From positions 6,260 through 45,074 of the forward strand of contig DCGR01000075.1 of the NCBI GenBank assembly GCA_002315285.1: a stretch of 38,815 nucleotides of DNA, read 5' to 3'. This document shows positions 16,168-25,050 of the stretch, one piece after another. The stretch is from Bacteroides sp. UBA1773 (lineage in GTDB: Bacteria; Bacteroidota; Bacteroidia; Bacteroidales; Bacteroidaceae). How positions within the stretch are numbered: position 1 is the stretch's first letter; each line of letters opens with the position of its first letter. The notes under the pieces were generated by a model, which was not told the origin of the DNA, did not search any database, and saw only the letters and a list, made by a program, of their open reading frames with translations. Both the position numbers and the translations under genes were made by a program.

Positions 16168-19100
16168 TGCTTGATTTTAATTTTGAAAAACAATGCATAA
16201 AATACAGGGATGAAGACTAAGGTCGCAAATGTCGAGAACAGCAAACCACCCATAATAGCAGCCGCCATAGATCCGAACATCGCATCAGAAAGCAATGGAA
16301 TCATACCCAAAATTGTGGTCAATGAAGCCATCATCACAGGACGGAAGCGACTTTGCGCACTTCCTATCAATGCCTCGACAGGTTCTACCCCTGCATTCAA
16401 CTGGTCCTTTATCTCATCCATAAGCACTATGGCATTTTTCATCATCATGCCAATCAATCCCAAGGCACCTACGATGGCACAGAAAGTAAAGGTCTGCTTG
16501 GTAAGCAGCATAGCTCCTACAATGCCTGGAGCCAAAAGAGGAATGCCCAACAAGATAATCAATGGCTTACGATAGCTTCGGAACAGAAGTATCAGAATAG
16601 CGATCATAATGACAATGGCAAGTGGTAGATTTGCAAAGAGGTATCGCATGGTAGCGTTGCTTGCTTCCCGTTCACCACCCCAATGAAGCGAGTAGCCGGA
16701 AGGAAGCTGGATGCGCTCAATGTCGGCAGCTATAGCCTTACGGGCAGCCTCGGTCTCGACACCCACAGCAGGTGAACACATCACACTTTGCGACCGACGG
16801 TTCTTGTACCGAGGAATAGCTGGATCTTCCCACTTTACATTCACGCCATCACTTACCTGTTGCAAGGGAACGGTTTGGAAAAGCTTCTCAACGAATTCGG
16901 TACGATCAAGCGACCCCGTTGAAAGCTGTACCAATGTTTCATCGTCAATGGCACTGATAATGCGTGGCAGCGCCGAGAAAATAGGCACATTATCAAGGTT
17001 ATCAATAGTATTGCCATCATTATCGACACACTTCAAATAAATGGTATTTTTTAGAATGCCATCGTAGAAAGTACCCACAGGAATGCCACCCGTTGCCGAC
17101 AAAACAGACAAAGCGACATTCTGCCTATTCAATTCCGAACGATGAGCAGACTGTTGGTCGAAGTCGATACTCAGAAATGGCACTTGAGGAGCCCAGTTGG
17201 TGTAAATGTTACGAACTTTCGGCGACAGTTTCATGATATTGCGAGCCCTATCAGCCAACTGATGAAGTACAGCTGGATCTGGTCCACTAAAGACCGCCTC
17301 AATAGGATATTTCTTGTACATGATGTTATACCGCTTGAACTTAAGATAAGCGTCAGGATACAACCTTGCAAGATGTTCCTGTAGTTCCTCATAGTGTTCC
17401 TCCAATGCACGAGGTGAAGTGAAGCTGACTATCAACTCTCCGTAGGCCAATGACGGATCGGCAATGCTCCGAACCAGGTTATATCGTGCTGGAGTCCCCC
17501 CCAACGATGCTACCACATCAGTGACTTCCTCACGAGTATGCAGGTACGCTTCGATTTCGGCCAAATCCTTCTTCACTTGTGTATAATTCGTTCCTTCCGG
17601 CAACTTATATTCCATATAAAGCTGGTCGTAAACCATATCAGGAAAAAATCCCTGACGCATAAACCTATACCCCCAAGCACTAAGAGCGACCAGCACCAAA
17701 GCCACCATCACGGCTCCCCAACGATGCATAAGAGCGAAACGTACTGATCCGCGAAGCATAGCATACAACTTTCCATCATACAAAACCGCCTGCTCCTCAT
17801 TCTGCTGTTTCTTACTGAAAAAGGAATTGGCCATAAGGGGTACATGCACCAAAGCAAGTACCCAACTCAATATCAGTGATACTGCCAACACAACGAACAG
17901 ATCATGGACATATGTGCCTGCGGTATCTGGAGATAGGAACACCGGCAAAAACGAGCATACGGCAATCAGCGTCGCGCCCAAAAGCGGACCTGCAGTACGC
18001 CGTCCGATGTCAGTCAGGGCAAACATACGCTCCTTCCCCTGCTTCAAATCTATCAGAATGCCATCTACAATCACAATCGCATTATCCACCAACATACCCA
18101 TTGCCAAAATAAAGGCTCCCAGCGACACACGTTGCATCGTTCCGTCCATGTATCCCAAAATCATGAGGGATCCAATCACCACTATCACCAGACTTATACC
18201 AATTATCATTCCGCTCTTGAAGCCCATAGCAATCATCAGAATGACAATCACAATAACTACCGATTCGAGCAGATTGACAAAAAATGTCGAAAGAGCCGAA
18301 GACACTTGGTCGGCTTGGTTGAACACCTTATGGCATTCGATGCCCACAGGGAAACGTTCTTCATGCAATTTTTCCATCAATTTCTCCACCTCTTTTCCGA
18401 CCTTAGTAATATCAGTGCCCGAACGAGCTGCTATCGCTATACCAAGTGCCTGCTGGCCATTGTAAGTCATACTGTTGCGGATGGGTTCAGAATAGCCCTC
18501 GGTAATGGTGGCAATATCGTTCAAGCGCAATTGTTCGAATTCATGACCTTGGATAATCATCTCACTGATACGCTTGACATCCTGGAATTTACCATCCACC
18601 GCTACACGAACACGGTTATCGCCATTGTCATAGTAACCCGCATAGTACACACCATTCTGCGTATTCAAGGTATTGAGCACTTCAACTGCGCCAACGCCCA
18701 ATGTGGCCATCTTCCCCAACTTCAGACTGATATTGATGCAATTTTCACGTTCACCATAAATCGCGATTCTGCCAACACCCTCAATGCCCCCTATCTCTCG
18801 TTTCAACAATTCAGCATAGTCGCTCATCTGTTGGGGCGTATATCCATCGGCAGTAAGCGCATAAAACATGCCATATACAGCACCGAAGTCATCACGCACC
18901 TGCACAGACGTACCTTCAGGCAACTTTTTGGCACAATCGTTCACCTTACGGCGAAGCATATCCCAACATTGCTCAATTTTTTCTTCCTTGACGGTCTTAT
19001 ATAGTTCCACACAAATCAGACCTAAATCATTAAAAGATGTACTGCTGATTACCTCCACATCATCCATTGATCCGATAGCCTTTTCCAAAGGATCCACAAC

Positions 19101-19289
19101 CTGCATTTCCATTTCATGTGCAGAAGCACCTGGATAGACAGCCGAAACCATAGCCATCTTTACCGTTATCTCCGGATCCTCAAGCTTACTCATGTTGTAG
19201 GTGGCCAGCAATCCTCCTACAACAAGAACAGCAATCAAAAAATAGACAAGCTTGCTATTCTTAAATGCCCAACTGCCTAAATCGTTCAT
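16164..19289 (-). CDS. RND family efflux transporter permease (AcrB/HAE1 type)
   Basis: A 1041-residue inner-membrane proton-driven pump of standard length. The first membrane helix (about 13-30) is followed by the first periplasmic porter domain with P-G-A-S-A-H-E-M-E. The TM4 proton-relay region reads G-M-L-V-D-N-A-I-V-I-V-D-G, so the second aspartate of the E. coli AcrB pair is Asn, a variant common in several RND subgroups. The second half repeats the layout, with G-L-I-G-M-M-M-K-N-A-I-V-L near the C terminus. The start overlaps the adaptor stop by 4 nt. The substrate is not predictable from sequence; a drug or detergent-like compound is more likely than a metal because metal-pump signatures are not evident. 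Confidence 0.95.
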   Translation of the reverse strand: MNDLGSWAFKNSKLVYFLIAVLVVGGLLATYNMSKLEDPEITVKMAMVSAVYPGASAHEMEMQVVDPLEKAIGSMDDVEVISSTSFNDLGLICVELYKTVKEEKIEQCWDMLRRKVNDCAKKLPEGTSVQVRDDFGAVYGMFYALTADGYTPQQMSDYAELLKREIGGIEGVGRIAIYGERENCINISLKLGKMATLGVGAVEVLNTLNTQNGVYYAGYYDNGDNRVRVAVDGKFQDVKRISEMIIQGHEFEQLRLNDIATITEGYSEPIRNSMTYNGQQALGIAIAARSGTDITKVGKEVEKLMEKLHEERFPVGIECHKVFNQADQVSSALSTFFVNLLESVVIVIVILMIAMGFKSGMIIGISLVIVVIGSLMILGYMDGTMQRVSLGAFILAMGMLVDNAIVIVDGILIDLKQGKERMFALTDIGRRTAGPLLGATLIAVCSFLPVFLSPDTAGTYVHDLFVVLAVSLILSWVLALVHVPLMANSFFSKKQQNEEQAVLYDGKLYAMLRGSVRFALMHRWGAVMVALVLVALSAWGYRFMRQGFFPDMVYDQLYMEYKLPEGTNYTQVKKDLAEIEAYLHTREEVTDVVASLGGTPARYNLVRSIADPSLAYGELIVSFTSPRALEEHYEELQEHLARLYPDAYLKFKRYNIMYKKYPIEAVFSGPDPAVLHQLADRARNIMKLSPKVRNIYTNWAPQVPFLSIDFDQQSAHRSELNRQNVALSVLSATGGIPVGTFYDGILKNTIYLKCVDNDGNTIDNLDNVPIFSALPRIISAIDDETLVQLSTGSLDRTEFVEKLFQTVPLQQVSDGVNVKWEDPAIPRYKNRRSQSVMCSPAVGVETEAARKAIAADIERIQLPSGYSLHWGGEREASNATMRYLFANLPLAIVIMIAILILLFRSYRKPLIILLGIPLLAPGIVGAMLLTKQTFTFCAIVGALGLIGMMMKNAIVLMDEIKDQLNAGVEPVEALIGSAQSRFRPVMMASLTTILGMIPLLSDAMFGSMAAAIMGGLLFSTFATLVFIPVFYALFFKIKIKQ

Positions 19290-20350
19290 AACAGACCTCC
19301 TACATTAGTTGCTGAAGTTTTTTCCATCACCCTTACCTTTTCTCCATCGCTCAAACTATGAACGCCAGCCGTAACAACGATTTCCCCCTCATTCAACCCA
19401 TTCGACAAAGTGACCGTTCCATCGGTGTGGAGCATCTCCACTTCCACTTCACGCAAACGGACTATTCCATCCGAATTGACTACACATACACAAGCACGAC
19501 CTCTCTTATTAAGCAAGGCTGATGATGAAATCCTCACTTTTGCTGCATCAGACTGTTCTACTGTCATTCTTACCACCGCATTCATGCCTGGCATAGGTTG
19601 TGGATCGGTATTGGACTGTATAGCCAAACGAGTGGTATATAACTGGCTGGCATTGGCTTTCGGCATCATGCTGGCCATTGTCAACGGAACAACCACACCA
19701 GGAAGCACATCAAACGTAGCGGTAAAGTCGGACAACTTGTTGCGTTTCAAATAAACCACTGCAGGGATGTTTATCTCCACCTCTGACTTACCTGAAGAGA
19801 TGATGGAAATGACCGGAGTACCAGCACCTACCACTGTACCAGACTCAAACAAACATTTTTGTACATATCCATCGTATGGAGCTGTCAGCTTCGTATCAGC
19901 CAGCTGATTCTTTGCATTATCAAGTTTGGCTTTTATCTGCTGCAATCCATAACGTGCCTTGTCATACGCCTCTGCAGTCACCACACTATCTGCATAAAGT
20001 TCCATGACTCGCTTTGCTTTGGCCTGGACATCATTATATTCGGCTGTAACCGCATCAAGTTGTACCAGATAGTCACGTTCGTCCATTGTAGCCACAACTT
20101 GTCCTTTCTTCACAGGCATACCCTCTTTCACCAAATACCGATTCAACCTACCTGCCACCTTAAACGCAAGATTACTCGTTTCCGCAGCCTTCACCCGACC
20201 TGGGAACTCATAAACCATCTTCAAGCCAACAACATGTACAGTATCGATTTGAACCACAGGAATATTCTCCTCAACTTTTTTTTGGGATTGGCATGAACTG
20301 CACATCACCATTCCAGCAATCGCATAAAATAAAACTGTTTTTGCATTCAT
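19286..20350 (-). CDS. RND efflux periplasmic adaptor lipoprotein
   Basis: A 354-residue membrane-fusion protein that links the pump to the outer-membrane channel. The ATG at 20350 gives a lipoprotein signal with Cys20 after C-S-S as the likely lipidated residue. An in-frame upstream start at 20410 would place the signal 20 residues inside and lies upstream of the promoter box. The order is signal, lipoyl/barrel-sandwich half with K-V-A-G-R-L-N-R-Y-L-V-K-E-G, helical hairpin (about 80-135), second lipoyl half with L-T-A-P-Y-D-G-Y-V, beta-barrel, and membrane-proximal domain ending V-V-T-A-G-V-H-S-L. It is the first gene of the pump operon. No regulator gene is adjacent; the divergent neighbour is a GNAT acetyltransferase. 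Confidence 0.94.
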   Translation of the reverse strand: MNAKTVLFYAIAGMVMCSSCQSQKKVEENIPVVQIDTVHVVGLKMVYEFPGRVKAAETSNLAFKVAGRLNRYLVKEGMPVKKGQVVATMDERDYLVQLDAVTAEYNDVQAKAKRVMELYADSVVTAEAYDKARYGLQQIKAKLDNAKNQLADTKLTAPYDGYVQKCLFESGTVVGAGTPVISIISSGKSEVEINIPAVVYLKRNKLSDFTATFDVLPGVVVPLTMASMMPKANASQLYTTRLAIQSNTDPQPMPGMNAVVRMTVEQSDAAKVRISSSALLNKRGRACVCVVNSDGIVRLREVEVEMLHTDGTVTLSNGLNEGEIVVTAGVHSLSDGEKVRVMEKTSATNVGGLL

Positions 20351-20377
20351 AAAGACACAGATATTAAAAATATTCCG

Positions 20378-20385
20378 CAAATATA
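20378..20385 (-). promoter_or_regulatory. -7 promoter box of the RND efflux operon
   Basis: Reads TATATTTG on the minus strand, 27 nt before the ATG at 20350. TTG at 20405-20407, about 19 nt further upstream, could be the -33 element. This supports the 20350 start. Confidence 0.5.
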
Positions 20386-20461
20386 TTCTTTTTTCTTCAA
20401 CAAACAACATGTTATTTCCCCTTCATTCGATTTAAAAAGACACATACTCCGATTTTTTTGT

Positions 20462-20469
20462 TAGTTTTG
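20462..20469 (+). promoter_or_regulatory. -7 promoter box nearly abutting the GNAT start codon
   Basis: TAGTTTTG fits TAnnTTTG exactly, with only 4 nt between it and the ATG at 20474. At the usual distance the first transcribed base would be at or next to the A of the ATG, giving a leaderless mRNA. No -33 TTTG at normal spacing was seen. Confidence 0.5.
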
Positions 20470-20473
20470 CGCA

Positions 20474-20983
20474 ATGGAAGAAAACAAAACACATATCAGA
20501 CAAGCGACTTTGACAGACATTCCACTCATCCAGCATATTGCAGACATCGCCTTTCGAGACACATACAAGCATATACTTTCGCCAGAGCAAATGAACTACA
20601 TGATGGATTGGATGTACTCAACTGAAAGCTTAAAACAACAGATGACAACCGACAACAACACCTTCTTTTTGGCTGAGAATTATGGATACGCTTCTGTAAG
20701 ACCAGATGGTGTCACGTCCGATGGCATCCCTTTATTTCATCTTGAAAAAATATATGTACTTCCCGAATACCATGGAAGAGGTATAGGGAAAATGCTCTTT
20801 GAAAAGGTCAAAGAGCACATCACCATCTTAGCAAAACCTGCCGTTATGGAACTAAATGTCAACCGTCACAACCATGCATTAGGTTTTTACCAGCATATAG
20901 GTATGACCATTGCACGTTCTGGTGATTTTCCAATCGGGAACGGGTTCTACATGAACGACCACATCATGCAGTTGAAAATCTGA
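20474..20983 (+). CDS. GNAT family N-acetyltransferase
   Basis: A 169-residue soluble acetyl-CoA-dependent acetyltransferase. The acetyl-CoA-binding motif A is V-L-P-E-Y-H-G-R-G-I-G-K-M-L at about 94-107 (Q/R-x-x-G-x-G/A). It is followed by L-N-V-N-R-H-N-H-A-L-G-F-Y, the motif B region found in small-molecule or peptide N-acetyltransferases. The acceptor cannot be named. It is divergent from the RND pump operon; a link such as acetylation of a pump substrate is only speculation. Its TGA directly abuts the TAA of the converging thiL gene. The next in-frame Met codons are well inside the domain, so the ATG at 20474 is the likely start. Confidence 0.9.
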   Translation: MEENKTHIRQATLTDIPLIQHIADIAFRDTYKHILSPEQMNYMMDWMYSTESLKQQMTTDNNTFFLAENYGYASVRPDGVTSDGIPLFHLEKIYVLPEYHGRGIGKMLFEKVKEHITILAKPAVMELNVNRHNHALGFYQHIGMTIARSGDFPIGNGFYMNDHIMQLKI

Positions 20984-22024
20984 TTAATCTTTCAATGGAT
21001 TCCACCCTTGAGCTTTCAATTCTATCTCACTCATACCATCACGAGTAATTAGTGCACAACCCAATTCAGGCTTTGTGACATATCCAATGATTCGAATGCC
21101 ATCCATCTGCGACACCTTTTCATAGTCTGCCAAAGCAACGGTAAACAACAATTCATAATCTTCACCACCATTCAAAGCACAAGTACTTACGTTCATATTT
21201 AGTTCCTCTGCCATCACGGCCGTCTGATAATCAATGGGAATACGTTCCTCATACACACGGCAACCAGTTTTGCTTTGCGAACAGATGTGCAACAATTCGG
21301 AAGAAAGGCCATCACTTACATCCATCATTGCCGTAGGGCGAACTCCGGCTGAACGAAGTTTTTCCACCACATCACGCCGAGCCTCTGGCTTCAATTGCCG
21401 TTCAAGCAAATACTCTTTTCCGGCGAAATCCGGATTCGCCTCTTTTTGGCCTGCAAAAACAGTCTTTTCACGTTCAAGCAACTGCAAACCCATATATGCA
21501 GCGCCAAGATCACCGCTCACACAAATCAAATCGGTGTCATGCGCGCCATTCCTATATACCACGTCTTCCTTTGGAGCTGTACCAATACACGTAATACTGA
21601 TTGCAAGCCCTGTAACAGATGATGTCGTATCACCTCCTATGATATCGACATGATGACTTTTGCAAGCCAATTTCAGTCCCTCGTACAATTCTTCAAGGTC
21701 CTCGATACAAAACCGTTTCGACACGGCCAATGACACCGTAATCTGACGAGGAGTACCATTCATCGCATAAATGTCGCTTAAGTTCACCATCGCAGCTTTG
21801 TATCCTAAATGTTTCAATGGCGTATATACCAAATCAAAATGTACACCCTCCATAAGCAAATCCGTGGTAACAAGTACCTGTTCATCGCCAAACTGCAATA
21901 CGGCCGCATCATCTCCGACACCGTATTTGGTTTCGACATTCCCTATAGGAAGATTATCAGTCAAATGATGAATGAGTCCAAACTCGCCCAAAGTAGCAAT
22001 TTCAGTTCTGTTTTTCTCTGTCAT
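20984..22024 (-). CDS. thiL: Thiamine-phosphate kinase
   Basis: A 346-residue enzyme that phosphorylates thiamine monophosphate to thiamine diphosphate. It belongs to the PurM/ThiL superfamily. L-G-E-F-G-L-I-H-H-L is near the N terminus. G-V-G-D-D-A-A-V is the ATP/Mg-binding motif, followed by T-T-D-L-L-M-E-G-V-H-F. Later come I-I-G-G-D-T-T-S and M-M-D-V-S-D-G-L-S. The ATG at 22024 is preferred because it places L-G-E-F-G near the N terminus as in the family. It overlaps the end of lpxK by 23 nt; an upstream in-frame start at 22045 would overlap by 44 nt. Its product is the cofactor that a MenD-type enzyme, also encoded in this window, would use. Confidence 0.94.
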   Translation of the reverse strand: MTEKNRTEIATLGEFGLIHHLTDNLPIGNVETKYGVGDDAAVLQFGDEQVLVTTDLLMEGVHFDLVYTPLKHLGYKAAMVNLSDIYAMNGTPRQITVSLAVSKRFCIEDLEELYEGLKLACKSHHVDIIGGDTTSSVTGLAISITCIGTAPKEDVVYRNGAHDTDLICVSGDLGAAYMGLQLLEREKTVFAGQKEANPDFAGKEYLLERQLKPEARRDVVEKLRSAGVRPTAMMDVSDGLSSELLHICSQSKTGCRVYEERIPIDYQTAVMAEELNMNVSTCALNGGEDYELLFTVALADYEKVSQMDGIRIIGYVTKPELGCALITRDGMSEIELKAQGWNPLKD

Positions 22025-23129
22025 AATTGAATGAAGTGAGTCCAAAATACCTCACATGTTGGTTGACGTAATTAAGTACCTGTTTATCAAACTCATCGGT
22101 TTTATCGAACAAGAATTTTATTTCGATAGGCTGAACCCATATTTGTTCCTTGAGTGTTTCTGGCAAGAAAGGATGAGATGCCAGTTTTACCGCATCCTTC
22201 TCTGTAGTCAGAATAATCTTTTTTCTCGATATGATGTTATTATAGACTGTACCCAACCGATGAAAATCATGTTCGGAATAACTATGATGATCCATAAAAG
22301 CAAGATGATGGACACGAGAAGTTTGAGTCAAGACATAATCCTTCAGCTGTTTGGAAGAAGCTATTCCTGTAAGCAATACAACATCTGTATCCGCATCTAT
22401 TGTGATTGGTCTTCGACCTTCTGATGAAGTAAGCAAAGGAACAAGCTCTCCATAACAATAAGAAGAAAAGAAAAGATGTTGATAAGCCAGCAATCCCAAC
22501 CAAGCCCTCAACATATTAGCCTCAGCAGGAGACAAGCTTTCAGGACATTTTGTCACAATCACCACATCAGCGCGGCGTTTGGCTGAAACCGGTTCGCGTA
22601 ACCGGCCTGCAGGAATCAATAAATCCTTAGTTATAAAACGATTGTAGCTGACAAGCAATATGTTCAGACCCGGTTTCACATATCGATGTTGATACGCATC
22701 ATCAAGCACAATTACATCTACACGCGGATAGACAATCTTTTTACACAACTGATTGATACCATGACAACGATTGGCATCCACAGCGACATGCACACCTGGG
22801 TATTTCAACTTCATTTGCATAGGCTCATCGCCCAGTTGCTCTACGGTAGTGCCATGACGAGCCAACAAGAATCCCTTGCTGATTCGTTTATATCCACGGC
22901 TCAAGGTAGCTACCTGATAACTCTTTTGCAAGACTCTTACAATATACTCCGTATGCGGAGTCTTACCGGTGCCACCCACTGTAAGATTTCCAACCCCAAT
23001 AATAGGAACATCAAATGTTTTCTCATGTAAGAATCCATAGTCGAACAACCAATTACGCATCCATATCACGACCCCATACAACAATGAGATCGGGTATAAC
23101 CACCATATCACACGAACGCGTTTCGTCAT
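22002..23129 (-). CDS. lpxK: Tetraacyldisaccharide 4'-kinase
   Basis: A 375-residue membrane-associated kinase that adds the 4'-phosphate to the lipid A disaccharide precursor. A hydrophobic N-terminal segment (about 8-25) would anchor it. The Walker A loop V-G-N-L-T-V-G-G-T-G-K-T-P is at 46-58. L-S-R-G-Y is at about 78-82, and L-D-D-A-Y-Q-H-R near 141-148 is the family variant of D-D-G-x-Q-H. The length is normal. It follows sppA by 20 nt and overlaps thiL by 23 nt, giving an operon sppA-lpxK-thiL. Its presence shows that the organism makes lipid A. Confidence 0.96.
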   Translation of the reverse strand: MTKRVRVIWWLYPISLLYGVVIWMRNWLFDYGFLHEKTFDVPIIGVGNLTVGGTGKTPHTEYIVRVLQKSYQVATLSRGYKRISKGFLLARHGTTVEQLGDEPMQMKLKYPGVHVAVDANRCHGINQLCKKIVYPRVDVIVLDDAYQHRYVKPGLNILLVSYNRFITKDLLIPAGRLREPVSAKRRADVVIVTKCPESLSPAEANMLRAWLGLLAYQHLFFSSYCYGELVPLLTSSEGRRPITIDADTDVVLLTGIASSKQLKDYVLTQTSRVHHLAFMDHHSYSEHDFHRLGTVYNNIISRKKIILTTEKDAVKLASHPFLPETLKEQIWVQPIEIKFLFDKTDEFDKQVLNYVNQHVRYFGLTSFNYDREKQN

Positions 23130-23149
23130 TTTCTCGGATCAATAAAGAA

Positions 23150-24919
23150 TCATTGTAACGAGATCTCGAAAGGCAACCGCGCCTGCAATGAGTTTATGCC
23201 ATTGACATTCCTCAAATACCAGAAACATTCGGCATAGTCGCCCAAGAAATGTTTCACACTACCATTGATGTAATCAGTTTTCTTCACGTCAAGGAAGTGC
23301 AGCCAATCCATACTGTTTTCCGGATAGTTCACAACACTATAGGCATCCACTTCGGCCTTATCAGCAGCTATTTCAAGTGCTTTGTCAAGTCCTCCAATCT
23401 CGTCCACCAAGCCCAATTCCTTTGCAACAGTTCCCGTCCACACACGTCCTTCAGCTATCTGCTTCAATGAATCTATATCCATGCAACGTCCTTCTGCACA
23501 ACGACGAGTAAACAATTCATATCCTCTATTGATATAAGCCTGCAGCAATTCCTTTTCGTCATTGTTCATGGCACGTGTATAATCTCCCAGGTCAGCAAAC
23601 TTATGTGTCTTAACCACATTGACATGCAACCCCAATTTATCGTTCATCAGTTTCTCAGCACAAGGAAACGTACCAAATATACCGATTGATCCTGTAAGAG
23701 TTGTTGCCTCAGCCACTATGGCATCTGCCGCACAAGAGATATAGTAGCCTCCCGATGCAGCATAGTCGCCCATAGATACGACCACAGGTTTCTTTTCTTT
23801 CAGTTTCACAACCTCATTCCAAATTTGTTCCGAAGCATACGCACTTCCTCCTGGTGAATTTACGCGCAACACTACAGCCTTAATACTTTTATCATCCCGT
23901 AAAGCGCGCAGATCCGTAATTGTTTTCTCAAGCACGATGCTGTTATCAAAAGAATAATCAGATGACTCATCCACTATTTCTCCAAAGGCATAATAAACAG
24001 CCACAACATTACCACTCTTATCCTTGGGAACATCACGCTTCACATTCTTCATTTCACTGATTCTCACAGTTCTCAACGACTGATCCTCGTCCCTATCTGT
24101 CAGTTGCTTCAGATAATCGCGCACGCCATCCTTATAGAGCAGTGTATCAACCAAGCCATTGGCCAAGTAGGTTTCGGCTGGTTGAACATCCTGCATAGCT
24201 TCTGCCATCACATTGAGAGAATCTATGGAGATTGATCGGGAAGCCGACACATCAGTACAAATCTGATCCCAGATGGAAGTAATGTATGCAGTAATTTGTT
24301 CACGGTTAGCTTCGCTCATTTCAGTCGCAATAAAAGGTTCCACTGCGGACTTATAAGTGCCAACCTTGAACACTTGCATCTCCACACCCAATTTCTCCAT
24401 CAGCTCCTTATAATACATAACTTGTCCAGCAATGCCATGCCAAGAAATTGAGCCCTTGGGATTGGCAATCACCTTATCGGCCACACTTGCCAAATAATAC
24501 ATGGCCTGTGTATATTGATCAGCATAGGCAACTATAAATTTACCACTTTCCTTGAAGTTGGCCAAAGCACGTCGGATAGCCTCCAACGAAGCATACGAAG
24601 TAGATAAGGACTTAGGTTGTAAATAAATGCCTTTAATGTTTTCATTCTCTTTCGCTTTCTTGATTGAGCTCAAGACATCGTCCAAGCCGTACTTTTCATA
24701 TTTATCGCCCATAAGCCTACCGAATGGCATTTCCTCCGCACGTTCAGCCAGTTGTCCATCAAAATCCAATACCAAAATAGAGTTGTCACTGATTGTAACC
24801 TCTGACTCCCCCGAAGCTGCCACACCAGCCAATGTCAACAAGCTCACCACAACACTTAAAATACAAGCCAACACAACACCCAGCAAACTGGCCAAGGTGT
24901 ACTTTAGAAAATCGTTCAT
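23150..24919 (-). CDS. sppA: Signal peptide peptidase SppA, 67K type
   Basis: A 589-residue inner-membrane serine protease that degrades cleaved signal peptides. One N-terminal membrane helix (about 8-34) is followed by two tandem ClpP-like domains. The Ser-Lys dyad is split between the repeats as in E. coli SppA: Lys190 in V-G-T-Y-K-S-A-V-E-P-F and Ser389 in G-D-Y-A-A-S-G-G-Y-Y. R-V-N-S-P-G-G-S-A precedes the serine, and T-G-S-I-G-I-F-G follows it. The length is normal for the long form. It is the first gene of the sppA-lpxK-thiL operon. Confidence 0.96.
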   Translation of the reverse strand: MNDFLKYTLASLLGVVLACILSVVVSLLTLAGVAASGESEVTISDNSILVLDFDGQLAERAEEMPFGRLMGDKYEKYGLDDVLSSIKKAKENENIKGIYLQPKSLSTSYASLEAIRRALANFKESGKFIVAYADQYTQAMYYLASVADKVIANPKGSISWHGIAGQVMYYKELMEKLGVEMQVFKVGTYKSAVEPFIATEMSEANREQITAYITSIWDQICTDVSASRSISIDSLNVMAEAMQDVQPAETYLANGLVDTLLYKDGVRDYLKQLTDRDEDQSLRTVRISEMKNVKRDVPKDKSGNVVAVYYAFGEIVDESSDYSFDNSIVLEKTITDLRALRDDKSIKAVVLRVNSPGGSAYASEQIWNEVVKLKEKKPVVVSMGDYAASGGYYISCAADAIVAEATTLTGSIGIFGTFPCAEKLMNDKLGLHVNVVKTHKFADLGDYTRAMNNDEKELLQAYINRGYELFTRRCAEGRCMDIDSLKQIAEGRVWTGTVAKELGLVDEIGGLDKALEIAADKAEVDAYSVVNYPENSMDWLHFLDVKKTDYINGSVKHFLGDYAECFWYLRNVNGINSLQARLPFEISLQ

Positions 24920-24992
24920 TATTCCATCTGTTTTTATGATTCAACATCAAATTCAAAGACTATATGCTCACTCTTTAGCTGCCATTATTCTG

Positions 24993-25000
24993 CAAAATTA
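24993..25000 (-). promoter_or_regulatory. -7 promoter box of sppA-lpxK-thiL
   Basis: Reads TAATTTTG on the minus strand and predicts a leader of about 70 nt. A TTTG at 25023-25026 is 22 nt upstream, slightly longer than ideal spacing. Confidence 0.5.
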
Positions 25001-25050
25001 CACCTTTTACACAAAAACATGACAAACATCATTACTTTTTTCATAAAAAA

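Noticed and set aside
18010..18095. Asp-Asn instead of Asp-Asp in the RND proton-relay helix
   Set aside because: A known variant among RND subgroups rather than a defect.
18132..19004. 290-codon open frame opposite the RND pump gene
   Set aside because: Antisense to a certain gene; composition (H, T, I rich) is typical of reverse-complement reading.
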